Source: Myxococcota bacterium (GTDB lineage Bacteria; Myxococcota_A; UBA9160; UBA4427). From it: DNA of 64,000 bases. The stretch lies in NCBI GenBank assembly GCA_041389495.1, contig JAWKRT010000005.1, positions 62,001 to 126,000 of the forward strand, read 5' to 3'. Positions 29,730 to 38,580 of the stretch are shown here, one piece after another. Made by a program: the position numbers and the translations under genes. How positions within the stretch are numbered: the stretch's first letter is position 1; each line of letters opens with the position of its first letter. A model generated the notes under the pieces. That model was not told the origin of the DNA. It saw nothing but the letters and a program-made list of their open reading frames with translations, and did not search any database.

Positions 29730-30224
29730 TCAGCTGCGGCCGTGCTCGGCGCCGCTGCGCATCGCGAGGGCGACGTAGAGGCGGACGGGCATCGCGCCGT
29801 CCGCCGGCACGTCGAGGGTCCGACGCTCGGTGGCTCCACCGTCGCTGCGCGTCGCCTCGACGGTGTACCGGCCGGCGTCGAGCTCGACGAGCAGCAGCGG
29901 CCCGTTCGTGCGCGTGTCGAGCTTCGTGTTCCCGTCGGCGTCCGCGATGCGCACGTGCACGTCGCTCAGATAGGCGCCGCCCGGGTCGGTGAGCGTGATG
30001 CGCACGTTGTAGTCGCGCGCGGGCTCGGCGAAGAGCTCCGTCTGCTCGGCGTCGCCGACGCCACCGGTCACGAACTCGACGCCGTGCTGCATCTGCGGTG
30101 CGAGCGGCGGTGGCGGGCTCGCGTCCATGGCCGCAGACGGCTCGGCCCGCGCGCCCGTCGCCGCGGCGAGCAGGCCCGCCGCGGCGATGCCCACGGCTCG
30201 CAGCATCGCGTTCCTTCGTTCCAT
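29730..30224 (-). CDS. secreted beta-sandwich-like protein of unknown function
   Basis: A 164-residue protein with a clear signal peptide (MERRNAMLRAVGIAAAGLLA to ATGARA), so it is periplasmic or secreted. After a short Pro-rich linker the body (about 60-160) looks like a carboxypeptidase-regulatory/Ig-like beta-sandwich, with ITLTDPGGAYLSDVHVRIAD, NGPLLLVELDAGRYTVEAT and RRTLDVPADGAMPVRLYVAL. The ATG at 30222-30224 has AGGAGG 7 nt upstream. It lies 128 nt downstream of the encapsulin gene on the same strand and convergent with fumC. It may be the last gene of the encapsulin unit or stand alone. I do not recognise a function. Confidence 0.7.
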   Translation of the reverse strand: MERRNAMLRAVGIAAAGLLAAATGARAEPSAAMDASPPPPLAPQMQHGVEFVTGGVGDAEQTELFAEPARDYNVRITLTDPGGAYLSDVHVRIADADGNTKLDTRTNGPLLLVELDAGRYTVEATRSDGGATERRTLDVPADGAMPVRLYVALAMRSGAEHGRS

Positions 30225-30352
30225 GTCGTGTCCTCCTTCTCCTTGCTTCGCCCACTTCGGGGCCTTCGCAGTCGAGGGCGCCGCGCGCGCCGGCGGGGGG
30301 GCGCGGCGCGCGCGGCGCGGGTCGGGCCGACGGGGCCGTGGGATCGCCGCGG

Positions 30353-31156
30353 TCACGCGGCGAGCAGCGGCACCACGGCCTCCGGCCCGTTGATCTCCGC
30401 ACTGAAGCTCTCCTCGAGGTACAGCCAGACCTTCTCGTCGTCGTGCTTGCGGTAGCCGATCGACGCGTCGCGGCCGCACACGAGCTTGAAGTCGCCGCCG
30501 CGCAGGCTCGCGACGAGCCCGCCGCGCAGCGACGGTGCCCACACGACGGGCGCGTCGATCAGGCGCTGCACGTGGCGCAGCACCGGGTAGCCGGCAGCCG
30601 CCGCGCGATCGAGTCGCGCGTAGGCGGCGGGGCCGAGCGCCAGGGCGTACGGCCCACCGACGCCGGCCTCGCGCAGGAGCTCGAGGGCGTCGCTCACCGC
30701 GTCGCGCAGCTGCTCGGGCTCCTTCGGAAGCGCGATGCCGTCGTGCTGGGCGTCGGTGACGAGGCCCGGGATGTCGGCGTCCGCATAGCCTTCGAAGACG
30801 GCGGTGTCCTCGGCGGCGGCGAACGTGCGCGCCGCCTCGGCGAGCGGCTCGAGGTCGACGCGGCGCGCGCCGCGGTCGACGCGCTCGAGCTCGGCGCGCT
30901 CGAGCGCGAAGGGAACGCGCAGCTCGATCAGCGGGCGCACGACACGGCGACGCACGGTCGTTCCGCCGTCGGGAGCGCCCTCGAGCAGCTCGACCCGGCC
31001 GAGGTCGAGCGCGGACGTCTCCCAGCCGACGGGCCCCTCGAACTCGACGATGCGCCGCGCGGCGAGGTGGACGTTCAGCACGTCGCGCGCCTGCGCCTCG
31101 ATGCGCTTCCAGGCCGCGCCGCTGATCGGTGCGAGGTGGCGGTTCAGCTCGATCAC
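30353..31156 (-). CDS. encapsulin shell protein (family 1)
   Basis: Forms an icosahedral protein nanocompartment with an HK97 phage-type fold. The 267 residues have the usual length and landmarks: the N-terminal cargo-binding helix ELNRHLAPISGAAWKRIEAQ, FEGPVGWETSALDLGRV, DAVSDALELLREAGVGGPYA, ALGPAAYARLD, and the C-terminal DDEKVWLYLEESFSAEINGPEAVV. The start is a GTG overlapping the stop of the EncFtn gene (GTGA), so shell and cargo are translationally coupled with cargo first. With an EncFtn cargo the particle should store iron. The unit is preceded by a perfect sigma-54 promoter at 31606-31591. Confidence 0.95.
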   Translation of the reverse strand: MIELNRHLAPISGAAWKRIEAQARDVLNVHLAARRIVEFEGPVGWETSALDLGRVELLEGAPDGGTTVRRRVVRPLIELRVPFALERAELERVDRGARRVDLEPLAEAARTFAAAEDTAVFEGYADADIPGLVTDAQHDGIALPKEPEQLRDAVSDALELLREAGVGGPYALALGPAAYARLDRAAAAGYPVLRHVQRLIDAPVVWAPSLRGGLVASLRGGDFKLVCGRDASIGYRKHDDEKVWLYLEESFSAEINGPEAVVPLLAA

Positions 31157-31533
31157 GAGGCTTCCTCCATGGCGGGCGGATCCGTCGGCGCGCCGCGCAG
31201 GCTCCCGATGCGGAGCGTGTCGTCGGGCGCTGCGTCGTGCGCCGCTTCGCCGCCGACGATGGCGCCGTCGCGGAACAGGAAGCGCCGCAGCAGCCGGTCG
31301 AAGCCCGGGTCGCGGCGGCGGATCCACTCGAGCGTCATGCAGGCGTGCTCCTTCTCCTCGTCGCGGCTGTGCGCGAGCACGGAGGCGAGCTCGTCGTCGC
31401 GCGTCGCGTCGACCCGCTGTGCGTACCAGTCGACCGCCTCGAGCTCCTCGATCAGCGAGACGAGCGCGCGGTGCAGGTCGACCGTCTCGGTGCTCAGCTC
31501 GTCGCGCGGCTCGTGCAGGTGCGGGGTCGACAT
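31153..31533 (-). CDS. encapsulated ferritin-like protein (EncFtn), encapsulin cargo
   Basis: A ferroxidase that oxidises Fe(II) inside the encapsulin shell. The 126 residues match the two-helix EncFtn family: LHRALVSLIEELEAVDWYAQ, then LAHSRDEEKEHACMTLEWI. The expected iron ligands are Glu30, Glu60 and His63 (by alignment from memory with the Rhodospirillum protein, where they are 32, 62 and 65). A shell-targeting peptide LRIGSLRG is at 107-114, like known GSL-R/K cargo peptides, but 12 further residues (to MEEAS) follow it. ATG 31533 is preceded by GGGAGGAT. It is the first gene of the operon with encapsulin. Confidence 0.94.
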   Translation of the reverse strand: MSTPHLHEPRDELSTETVDLHRALVSLIEELEAVDWYAQRVDATRDDELASVLAHSRDEEKEHACMTLEWIRRRDPGFDRLLRRFLFRDGAIVGGEAAHDAAPDDTLRIGSLRGAPTDPPAMEEAS

Positions 31534-31590
31534 CGATCCTCCCGGTGCGGCGCGCCCGAGGCGGGACGCCGGTTCGATGCGGCGGGAAGG

Positions 31591-31606
31591 AGCAAGCGAC
31601 GTGCCA
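31591..31606 (-). promoter_or_regulatory. sigma-54 promoter of the EncFtn-encapsulin operon
   Basis: Read on the minus strand the sequence is TGGCAC, GTCGC, TTGCT: an exact match to the sigma-54 -24/-12 consensus with exact spacing. The start site would fall near 31580, about 47 nt before the EncFtn ATG. Sigma-54 promoters need an activator ATPase; an NtrC-type one is encoded at 26952. Confidence 0.8.
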
Positions 31607-31641
31607 GCTGGCCGTGCGTCGCGTCGCGCGCGCCGCGCGCC

Positions 31642-31657
31642 TGGCACGCGGCTCGCA
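31642..31657 (+). promoter_or_regulatory. near-consensus sigma-54 element facing the stress operon
   Basis: TGGCAC, GCGGC, TCGCA on the plus strand. The -24 half is perfect, while the -12 half has TCGC for TTGC. It lies 36 nt from the perfect minus-strand element, back to back, and about 130 nt before the universal stress gene. Confidence 0.4.
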
Positions 31658-31729
31658 CTCGCGAAGGAGCGGCTCCCGCGGCCGGCGATGGAGTCGTGAG
31701 TCGTCCGCCGCGATCGAAGGCGCGGGAGC

Positions 31730-31739
31730 TTTGTACAAA
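31730..31739. promoter_or_regulatory. AT-rich palindrome, candidate operator or activator site
   Basis: TTTGTACAAA is a perfect 10-bp palindrome in otherwise GC-rich DNA. It is about 125 bp upstream of the EncFtn sigma-54 promoter, within the normal range for activator sites, and about 50 bp before the universal stress gene. No protein can be assigned. Confidence 0.4.
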
Positions 31740-31789
31740 CGACAGCGCGCGATGGGCGGCGGCATCGACGCGCGATGGAGGACGTCGCG

Positions 31790-32236
31790 ATGGACTACCA
31801 GGACATCGTCGTTCCGTACGACTTCTCGGATCCCGTTCGCCCCGCGCTCGCCACCGCCGTCGACTTCGCGAAGCGCTTCGGTGCGCGTCTCCATCTCGTG
31901 CACGTCGTGCAGTGGCCGGCGTACACCTACGCCGCGTTTCCCGGCACGGGCGCGCCACCGGCGCCGGTCGGGCTGGCGGACGGCGCGGGCCGGCTGCTCG
32001 AGGACGTCGCGGGCGAGATCCCGGACGGCGTCGAGGTGCGCACGCACGTGCACGAGGGCTCGAACGTGGCACTCGTGCTGGCCGAGACGGCGCGCAAGCT
32101 CGAGGCCGACCTGATCGTGATGGGCACGCACGGACGCACGGGCTTCGCGCACGTGTTCCTCGGGAGCGTCGCCGAGCGACTGCTGCGCAGCGCGCCGTGC
32201 CCGGTGCTCGTCGTGCCCGCGGCCCGGGAGGAGTAG
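31790..32236 (+). CDS. universal stress protein, UspA family
   Basis: A 148-residue single-domain Usp with the start DIVVPYDFSDPVRPALATAV and the ATP-binding signature GTHGRTGFAHVFLGSVAERL followed by SAPCPVLVVP. The G-x2-G-x9-G-S pattern indicates the ATP-binding subgroup. ATG 31790 has GGAGG 8 nt upstream; an in-frame ATG at 31775 is possible but lacks one. It is divergent from the EncFtn-encapsulin operon across a 256-bp region holding the sigma-54 elements. It is followed at 2 nt by a small gene and then an aldehyde dehydrogenase, and is probably the head of a stress operon. Confidence 0.92.
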   Translation: MDYQDIVVPYDFSDPVRPALATAVDFAKRFGARLHLVHVVQWPAYTYAAFPGTGAPPAPVGLADGAGRLLEDVAGEIPDGVEVRTHVHEGSNVALVLAETARKLEADLIVMGTHGRTGFAHVFLGSVAERLLRSAPCPVLVVPAAREE

Positions 32237-32238
32237 GC

Positions 32239-32550
32239 ATGGAGACGCTGCGCGACGCGCTCCGGCGCTTCGAACGCGCGGGCTTCCGCGACGCGTTCCG
32301 CGCCGAGCGCGAGGGGCTGCGCGCCATCGCGGCGAAGCGCACGTACGCTCCCGAGGAGCTCGTGATCGACGAGGTCGCCCGCTTCGAGGGCGACACCGAC
32401 CCGCAGGACGAGGCCGTCCTGTTCGCCGTGCGCGCCGACGACGGATCCGTGCGGGGCACGCTGGTCGCGACCTACGGTCCCCAGGGCGACGCGCGGCTCG
32501 CCGAGCTCGTGCATCGCCTCGAGACGGCGCACCGCGCGCGCACCGCGTGA
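32239..32550 (+). CDS. small conserved protein of unknown function
   Basis: A 103-residue soluble protein with a helical N terminus (LRDALRRFERAGFRDAF) and a beta-rich core containing LVIDEVARFEGDTDPQDEAV, LFAVRADDGSVRGTLVATYG and a final helix. The pattern Arg-Phe-Glu-Gly-x-Thr-Asp-Pro recurs in a family of small proteins, some of which I recall carrying misleading phosphoribosylpyrophosphate-synthetase labels; there is no such motif here. It starts 2 nt after the universal stress gene, with GGAGGAG upstream, and is surely co-transcribed with it. The function is unknown; a stress role is inferred from context. Confidence 0.7.
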   Translation: METLRDALRRFERAGFRDAFRAEREGLRAIAAKRTYAPEELVIDEVARFEGDTDPQDEAVLFAVRADDGSVRGTLVATYGPQGDARLAELVHRLETAHRARTA

Positions 32551-32617
32551 GGGCGCGGTGTCGCAGTCGCCCGCGCGGCGCGCCCCCGCTATCTCCTCGC
32601 TGCGAGGAGGGCAGGCG

Positions 32618-33982
32618 ATGCCGCTCGACAGCGTGAACCCGGCGACCGGCGAGCGCGTGGCACGCCGCGAGGCGATGCCCGCGCACGAGATCGAAGGCGT
32701 GCTCGAGGCGGCGCGGCGCGCGCAGCCCGCCTGGGCCGAGCGCACGCACGCGGAGCGCGCCGACGTCCTGCGCGCGATGGCACAGGGGCTGCGCGGCGAC
32801 GTCGAGGCGCTCGCGGCACAGATGGCGACCGAGATGGGCAAGACGCTCGACGCGGGGCGCGGCGAGGTCGAGAAGTGCGCGTGGGTCTGCGACTACTACG
32901 CCGAGCACGCGGAGCGCTTCCTGGCCGCGGAGCCGATCGCGACCGACGCGACGTCGAGCTACGTCGCGTTCGCACCGCTCGGTGTCGTGCTCGCGATCAT
33001 GCCGTGGAACTTCCCGCTGTGGCAGGTCTTCCGCTTCCTCGCGCCGACGCTCGCGGCCGGCAACGCGGGCGTCCTGAAGCACGCGTCGAACGTGACGGGC
33101 TGCGCGCTCGCGATCGAGCGTGTCGCGCACGCGGCGGGCGTCCCGCGCGACCTGTTTCGCGCGGTGCTCGTCGAGGGGCGCGAGGCGGGGACGTGGATCG
33201 AGCATCCGGCGATCGCGGCCGTGACGCTCACGGGCAGCACGCCCGCCGGCCGCGACGTCGCGCAGCGCGCGGGCCGCGCGCTCAAGAAGTGCGTGCTCGA
33301 GCTCGGCGGCAGCGATGCCTACGTGGTCCTCGAGGACGCCGACCTCGAGGCCGCGCTCGAGACGTGCGTGACGAGCCGCCTGATCAACGTCGGGCAGAGC
33401 TGCATCGCCGCGAAGCGCTTCGTCCTGCCGGCGCGGCACCGCGCGCGCTGCGAGGAGATCGTCGTCGAGGCGATGCGGCGGCGACGCGTCGGCGACCCGT
33501 TCGGCGACGCCGACCTCGGTCCGCTCGCGCGCGCCGACCTGCGCGACGAGCTCCACGCGCAGGTCGACGCGTGCCTCGCGCGCGGCGCGCGCCTCCTGCT
33601 CGGGGGCGAGGTGCCCGCCGGACGCGGCGCCTACTATCCGCCGACCGTGCTCACCGACGTCGCGCCCGGGATGCCGGCCTACGACGACGAGCTCTTCGGC
33701 CCCGTCGCCGCGCTCGTCTTCGTCGAGGACGAGGACGAGGCCGTGCGGGTCGCGAACGCGACGAGCTTCGGTCTCGGGGCCGCCGTCTTCACCCGCGACG
33801 TCGCGCGCGGCGAGGCGATCGCGCGCGATCGCCTCGAGGCCGGTTCCTGCTTCGTCAACGCGTTCGTCCGCTCGGACCCGCGGCTGCCGTTCGGCGGCAT
33901 CAAGGCCTCGGGGTTCGGTCGCGAGCTCGGCGCCTTCGGCATCCGCGAGTTCGTGAACGTGAAGACGGTGGTCGTCGCCTAG
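32618..33982 (+). CDS. NAD(P)-dependent aldehyde dehydrogenase, succinate-semialdehyde type
   Basis: Oxidises an aldehyde to an acid. The 454 residues carry the usual order: IMPWNFPLWQVFRFLAPTL, the glycine-rich TLTGSTPAGRDV, catalytic Glu228 in LELGGSDAYVV, and catalytic Cys262 in GQSCIAAKRFVLP. The end has LPFGGIKASGFGRELG. The NP-W pattern, short length and LELGGSD variant fit the GabD/Sad-like succinate-semialdehyde group, although substrate cannot be settled by sequence. ATG 32618 has GAGGAGG 7 nt upstream; an in-frame start at 32558 would add 20 poor-looking residues. It is the third gene after the universal stress protein and ends in a bidirectional-type hairpin. Confidence 0.9.
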   Translation: MPLDSVNPATGERVARREAMPAHEIEGVLEAARRAQPAWAERTHAERADVLRAMAQGLRGDVEALAAQMATEMGKTLDAGRGEVEKCAWVCDYYAEHAERFLAAEPIATDATSSYVAFAPLGVVLAIMPWNFPLWQVFRFLAPTLAAGNAGVLKHASNVTGCALAIERVAHAAGVPRDLFRAVLVEGREAGTWIEHPAIAAVTLTGSTPAGRDVAQRAGRALKKCVLELGGSDAYVVLEDADLEAALETCVTSRLINVGQSCIAAKRFVLPARHRARCEEIVVEAMRRRRVGDPFGDADLGPLARADLRDELHAQVDACLARGARLLLGGEVPAGRGAYYPPTVLTDVAPGMPAYDDELFGPVAALVFVEDEDEAVRVANATSFGLGAAVFTRDVARGEAIARDRLEAGSCFVNAFVRSDPRLPFGGIKASGFGRELGAFGIREFVNVKTVVVA

Positions 33983-33992
33983 CGACGTCGTG

Positions 33993-34033
33993 GCGCCGGG
34001 CGGTCGGCGACGGCATCGTCTCCCGCCCGGCGC
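33993..34033. terminator. hairpin between convergent genes, likely bidirectional terminator
   Basis: An 11-bp perfect stem (GCGCCGGGCGG / CCGCCCGGCGC) with a 19-nt loop fills the 66-nt gap between the converging aldehyde dehydrogenase and YHS genes. There is no T-run on either side. Confidence 0.55.
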
Positions 34034-34048
34034 GCGAAGCCCCTGCGC

Positions 34049-34522
34049 TCAGAGCTCGGCCGCGGGCACCGCACGGATGCGCTGCCAGTTCGACTGCGCC
34101 TTGCGGACGTTCCCCGCCACGTCCTTCGTCCACAGGCCCTGGATCTTCGTGTCGAGGTTCAGATAGAGGCGGTCGTCGACGACGGCCCACACGTCGGGGT
34201 CGCCGACGAACTTCTTGCCGACCGCGACTCCGTAGGCGCAGTAGCCGCCGAACGCCGGCGCATAGCGTTCCGGGTCGCCCCGGAACGTCTTCGCGTTCGC
34301 ATCGCTCTGGAACAGGTAGGTCACTCCGTCGTGGACGACGACGTGGTTGCCGTTCCCGCGCACGGGCTTCTCGCCCGTGCGGTAGGAGACGACGTCGTAG
34401 CCGCCCGCGGCGACGACGCTGTGCGCGACGTCGCCGGGCACCGCGGGCGACATCGCGCGTGCGCTGGGAGTGGCGATCGCGAGGCTCGCGAATGCGAGCA
34501 GGGAGAGGAGAGCGTGGTTCAT
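34049..34522 (-). CDS. exported YHS-domain protein
   Basis: A 157-residue protein with a signal peptide (LLSLLAFASLAIATPSARA). The YHS-like domain follows: AGGYDVVSYRTGEKPVRGN, HDGVTYLFQSDANAKTFRGD, PERYAPAFGGYCAYGVAVGKK and LYLNLDTKIQGLWTKD. YHS domains are small folds thought to bind metal, and exported versions occur near metal or copper systems. It is divergent from the cytochrome P460-like gene. The 222-bp gap between them holds no recognised promoter motif. The role is unknown; a metal- or redox-related one is inferred. Confidence 0.85.
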   Translation of the reverse strand: MNHALLSLLAFASLAIATPSARAMSPAVPGDVAHSVVAAGGYDVVSYRTGEKPVRGNGNHVVVHDGVTYLFQSDANAKTFRGDPERYAPAFGGYCAYGVAVGKKFVGDPDVWAVVDDRLYLNLDTKIQGLWTKDVAGNVRKAQSNWQRIRAVPAAEL

Positions 34523-34744
34523 GGTCGGAATCCTCCTGGGCAGCGTGCCCGTTGCGTGCGCGCATGGATGTCGCGGTGCACGCGCCGGTCACGCGCAGCG
34601 CTCGCGCGCGGTGCGCGCGCAGTGCGAGCGGTCGCGCGTTGCGCGCGCGGTGTGACGCGCGCGCGCGCGCGGCATCGACTGCTTCCGATCACGTCCCGCG
34701 TCGCGGCCCGACCCGGCCGCGCGTGCGGCCCGTCGGGAGGAGCC

Positions 34745-35455
34745 ATGCGAGCAGCGAGAGGGATCCGAGGAGTTCGAGGGGCCCGGCGCACCCCGGCGCT
34801 GCGCGCGCGCGTCGCCGCGCGACGTGCGGCCAGGGTCGTCGTCGCGGCGATCGCGGCGATCGCGGCGTCGACGTCCGGCGCGCAGGACGGCGGCGCGCCC
34901 GACGCCACGGGCGGCGCGCCGCCGCGCGCGCTCGACGGCTTCGCGCGCTTCGTCGGCGCCGACGGCTCGTTCCGCTTCGCGGGCGCGCGCGACACGGAGC
35001 GACTCGCGCACCTCGGCAGCTGGTTCGTACCCGAGGGCCCGGCCTCGGGGCTCCACCACGTCTACACGCAGCCCGAGGCGATCGCCGCGCACCGCGAGAC
35101 GGGCGTCTTCCCGGACGGGACGGTGCTCGTGAAGGAGGTCGTCGACGTCGCGCGCGCCTCGTACACGACGGGGGCCGACGTCGCGTCGGCGACCGTGACG
35201 AAGCAGTGGTTCGTGATGGTGAAGGACGCGCGCGGCCGCTTCCCGGGGAATCCGCTCTGGGGGAACGGGTGGGGCTGGGCGCTCTTCGCGGGCGACGCGC
35301 CGAGCACCAACACCGCGCGCGATCTGCGGACGGACTGTCTCGCGTGCCACGTACCGGCGCGCGCGACGGACTGGGTCTACGTGCAGGGGTATCCCGCGCT
35401 GCGTCGCGCGACGCCGCCCACCGCGGAAGGAGAGGGCGGCGGCACCGCGCGCTGA
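34745..35455 (+). CDS. exported cytochrome P460-like haem protein
   Basis: A 236-residue exported protein. The Arg-rich N terminus followed by VVVAAIAAIAASTSGAQ looks like a signal peptide. The body matches the cytochrome P460/beta-type family: GSWFVPEGPASGLHHVYTQP, GVFPDGTVLVKEVVD, TKQWFVMVKDARGRFPGNP, and a single C-terminal haem motif C-L-A-C-H in LRTDCLACHVPARATDWVY. Cytochrome P460 proteins oxidise hydroxylamine, and related ones handle nitric oxide; the substrate here is unknown. ATG 34745 has GGGAGGAG just upstream. It is divergent from the YHS gene and convergent with korB. Confidence 0.82.
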   Translation: MRAARGIRGVRGARRTPALRARVAARRAARVVVAAIAAIAASTSGAQDGGAPDATGGAPPRALDGFARFVGADGSFRFAGARDTERLAHLGSWFVPEGPASGLHHVYTQPEAIAAHRETGVFPDGTVLVKEVVDVARASYTTGADVASATVTKQWFVMVKDARGRFPGNPLWGNGWGWALFAGDAPSTNTARDLRTDCLACHVPARATDWVYVQGYPALRRATPPTAEGEGGGTAR

Positions 35456-35475
35456 GCGATCGCCTTCGTCGAGGC

Positions 35476-36497
35476 CTACTCGACCTTCCAGGTGTCGCCG
35501 CTGTGCAGCAGCTTCGCGAGGTCGCCGCGTCCGCGCTGCGCGATCGCGCCCTCGACCTGTGCGCCGAGCATCGTCTCGTAGCAGGGCTTCTCGACCGCGC
35601 GGAAGACGCCGACCGGCAGCGGGAAGCTCGGGCGGTGCAGGCTCGCGAGCTGGAACGCGTAGGACGCCGACGGGCTCGCCTCGTCGTGCACGACGACGCC
35701 CTTCGCGACCGGGTCCTCGCCCTCGGCGAGATCGACGACGTAGGGCTGGCCGTCGCGCATGCCGATGCCGCGGCGCGCGCCCGGGTCGCCGTACACGAGG
35801 GGCTGGCCCTGCTCGAGCACGATCGAGTTCGCGGCGCGCGTCTTCTTGTCCTCGACGTCGCCCCACGTCCCGTCGTTGAACACGGGGCAGTTCTGGAGGA
35901 TCTCGACGAAGGCGGTGCCCTCGTGCGCGTGGGCGCGCCGCAGCGTCTCCTGCATGTGCGCGGCGTCGACGTCGATCGTGCGTGCGACGAACGTCGCGCC
36001 GGCGCCGATGGCGAAGGAGATCGGGTCGACGGGATGGTCGATCGAGCCGCCCGGTGTCGACTTCGTCTTGAGCCCGACCTCGGAGGTCGGCGAGTACTGG
36101 CCCTTCGTGAGACCGTAGATGCGGTTGTTGAAGAGCAGGATCTGGACGTCGAAGTTGCGGCGGATGGTGTGCAGCAGGTGGTTGCCGCCGATCGAGAGCC
36201 CGTCGCCGTCGCCCGTCACGACCCACACCGAGAGATCCGGGTTGCTGGCCTTGATGCCGCTCGCGAACGAGGGCGCCCGGCCGTGGATCGTGTGGAAACC
36301 GTACGTGTTCATGTAATAGGGAAAGCGGCTCGAGCAGCCGATGCCCGACACGAACACCACGTTCTCGCGCGGCACGCCGAGGTCGGGCATCACGCGCTGC
36401 ACGTTGGCGAGGATCGAGTAGTCGCCGCAGCCCGGGCACCAGCGCACGTCCTGGTCCGAGACGAAGTCCTTGCGATTCACGTCGGCAGCAGCGGACA

Positions 36498-36498
<1 letters not shown>
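35476..36498 (-). CDS. korB: 2-oxoacid:ferredoxin oxidoreductase beta subunit (KorB-like)
   Basis: The thiamine-diphosphate subunit of the oxygen-tolerant 2-oxoglutarate:ferredoxin oxidoreductase type. The 340 residues show DVRWCPGCGDYSIL (Cys near the TPP/FeS region) and GIGCSSRFPYYMNTYGFHTIHGR. The TPP motif is VWVVTGDGDGLSIGGNHLLH to NNRIYGLTKGQYSPT. A C-terminal FeS-domain-free tail follows. Its ATG overlaps the korA stop by one base, so the subunits are coupled. With icd upstream and sucCD in the window, 2-oxoglutarate is the likely substrate, producing succinyl-CoA and reduced ferredoxin. Confidence 0.92.
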
Positions 36499-38387
<1,889 letters not shown>

Positions 38388-38426
38388 GGGTGCCTTCTCC
38401 TGCGCGGATGTGGCCGAGGGCGGCCG

Positions 38427-38432
38427 ATTGTA
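38427..38432 (-). promoter_or_regulatory. candidate -10 box for korAB
   Basis: On the minus strand TACAAT sits about 40 nt before the korA ATG. The -35 region 17-18 nt away (CTTTCG or CCTTTC) is poor. Confidence 0.35.
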
Positions 38433-38580
38433 TCTCGCCGCCTACCCCGCGAAAGGGCCGATAACGGCGCGGGCCCTCTCCGATCGAATGCGCGCGGCGT
38501 CGCCGAAAACCGCGTCGGCGCGGGGGATTGGCGCACGGAGTGCGCAGCGGCGAGCCTCAAGTCGCCGCGCGCCTTCGCCG

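Noticed and set aside
32239..32550. Phosphoribosylpyrophosphate synthetase.
   Set aside because: Similar small proteins can carry this label, but the protein is far too short and lacks the PRPP-binding motif.
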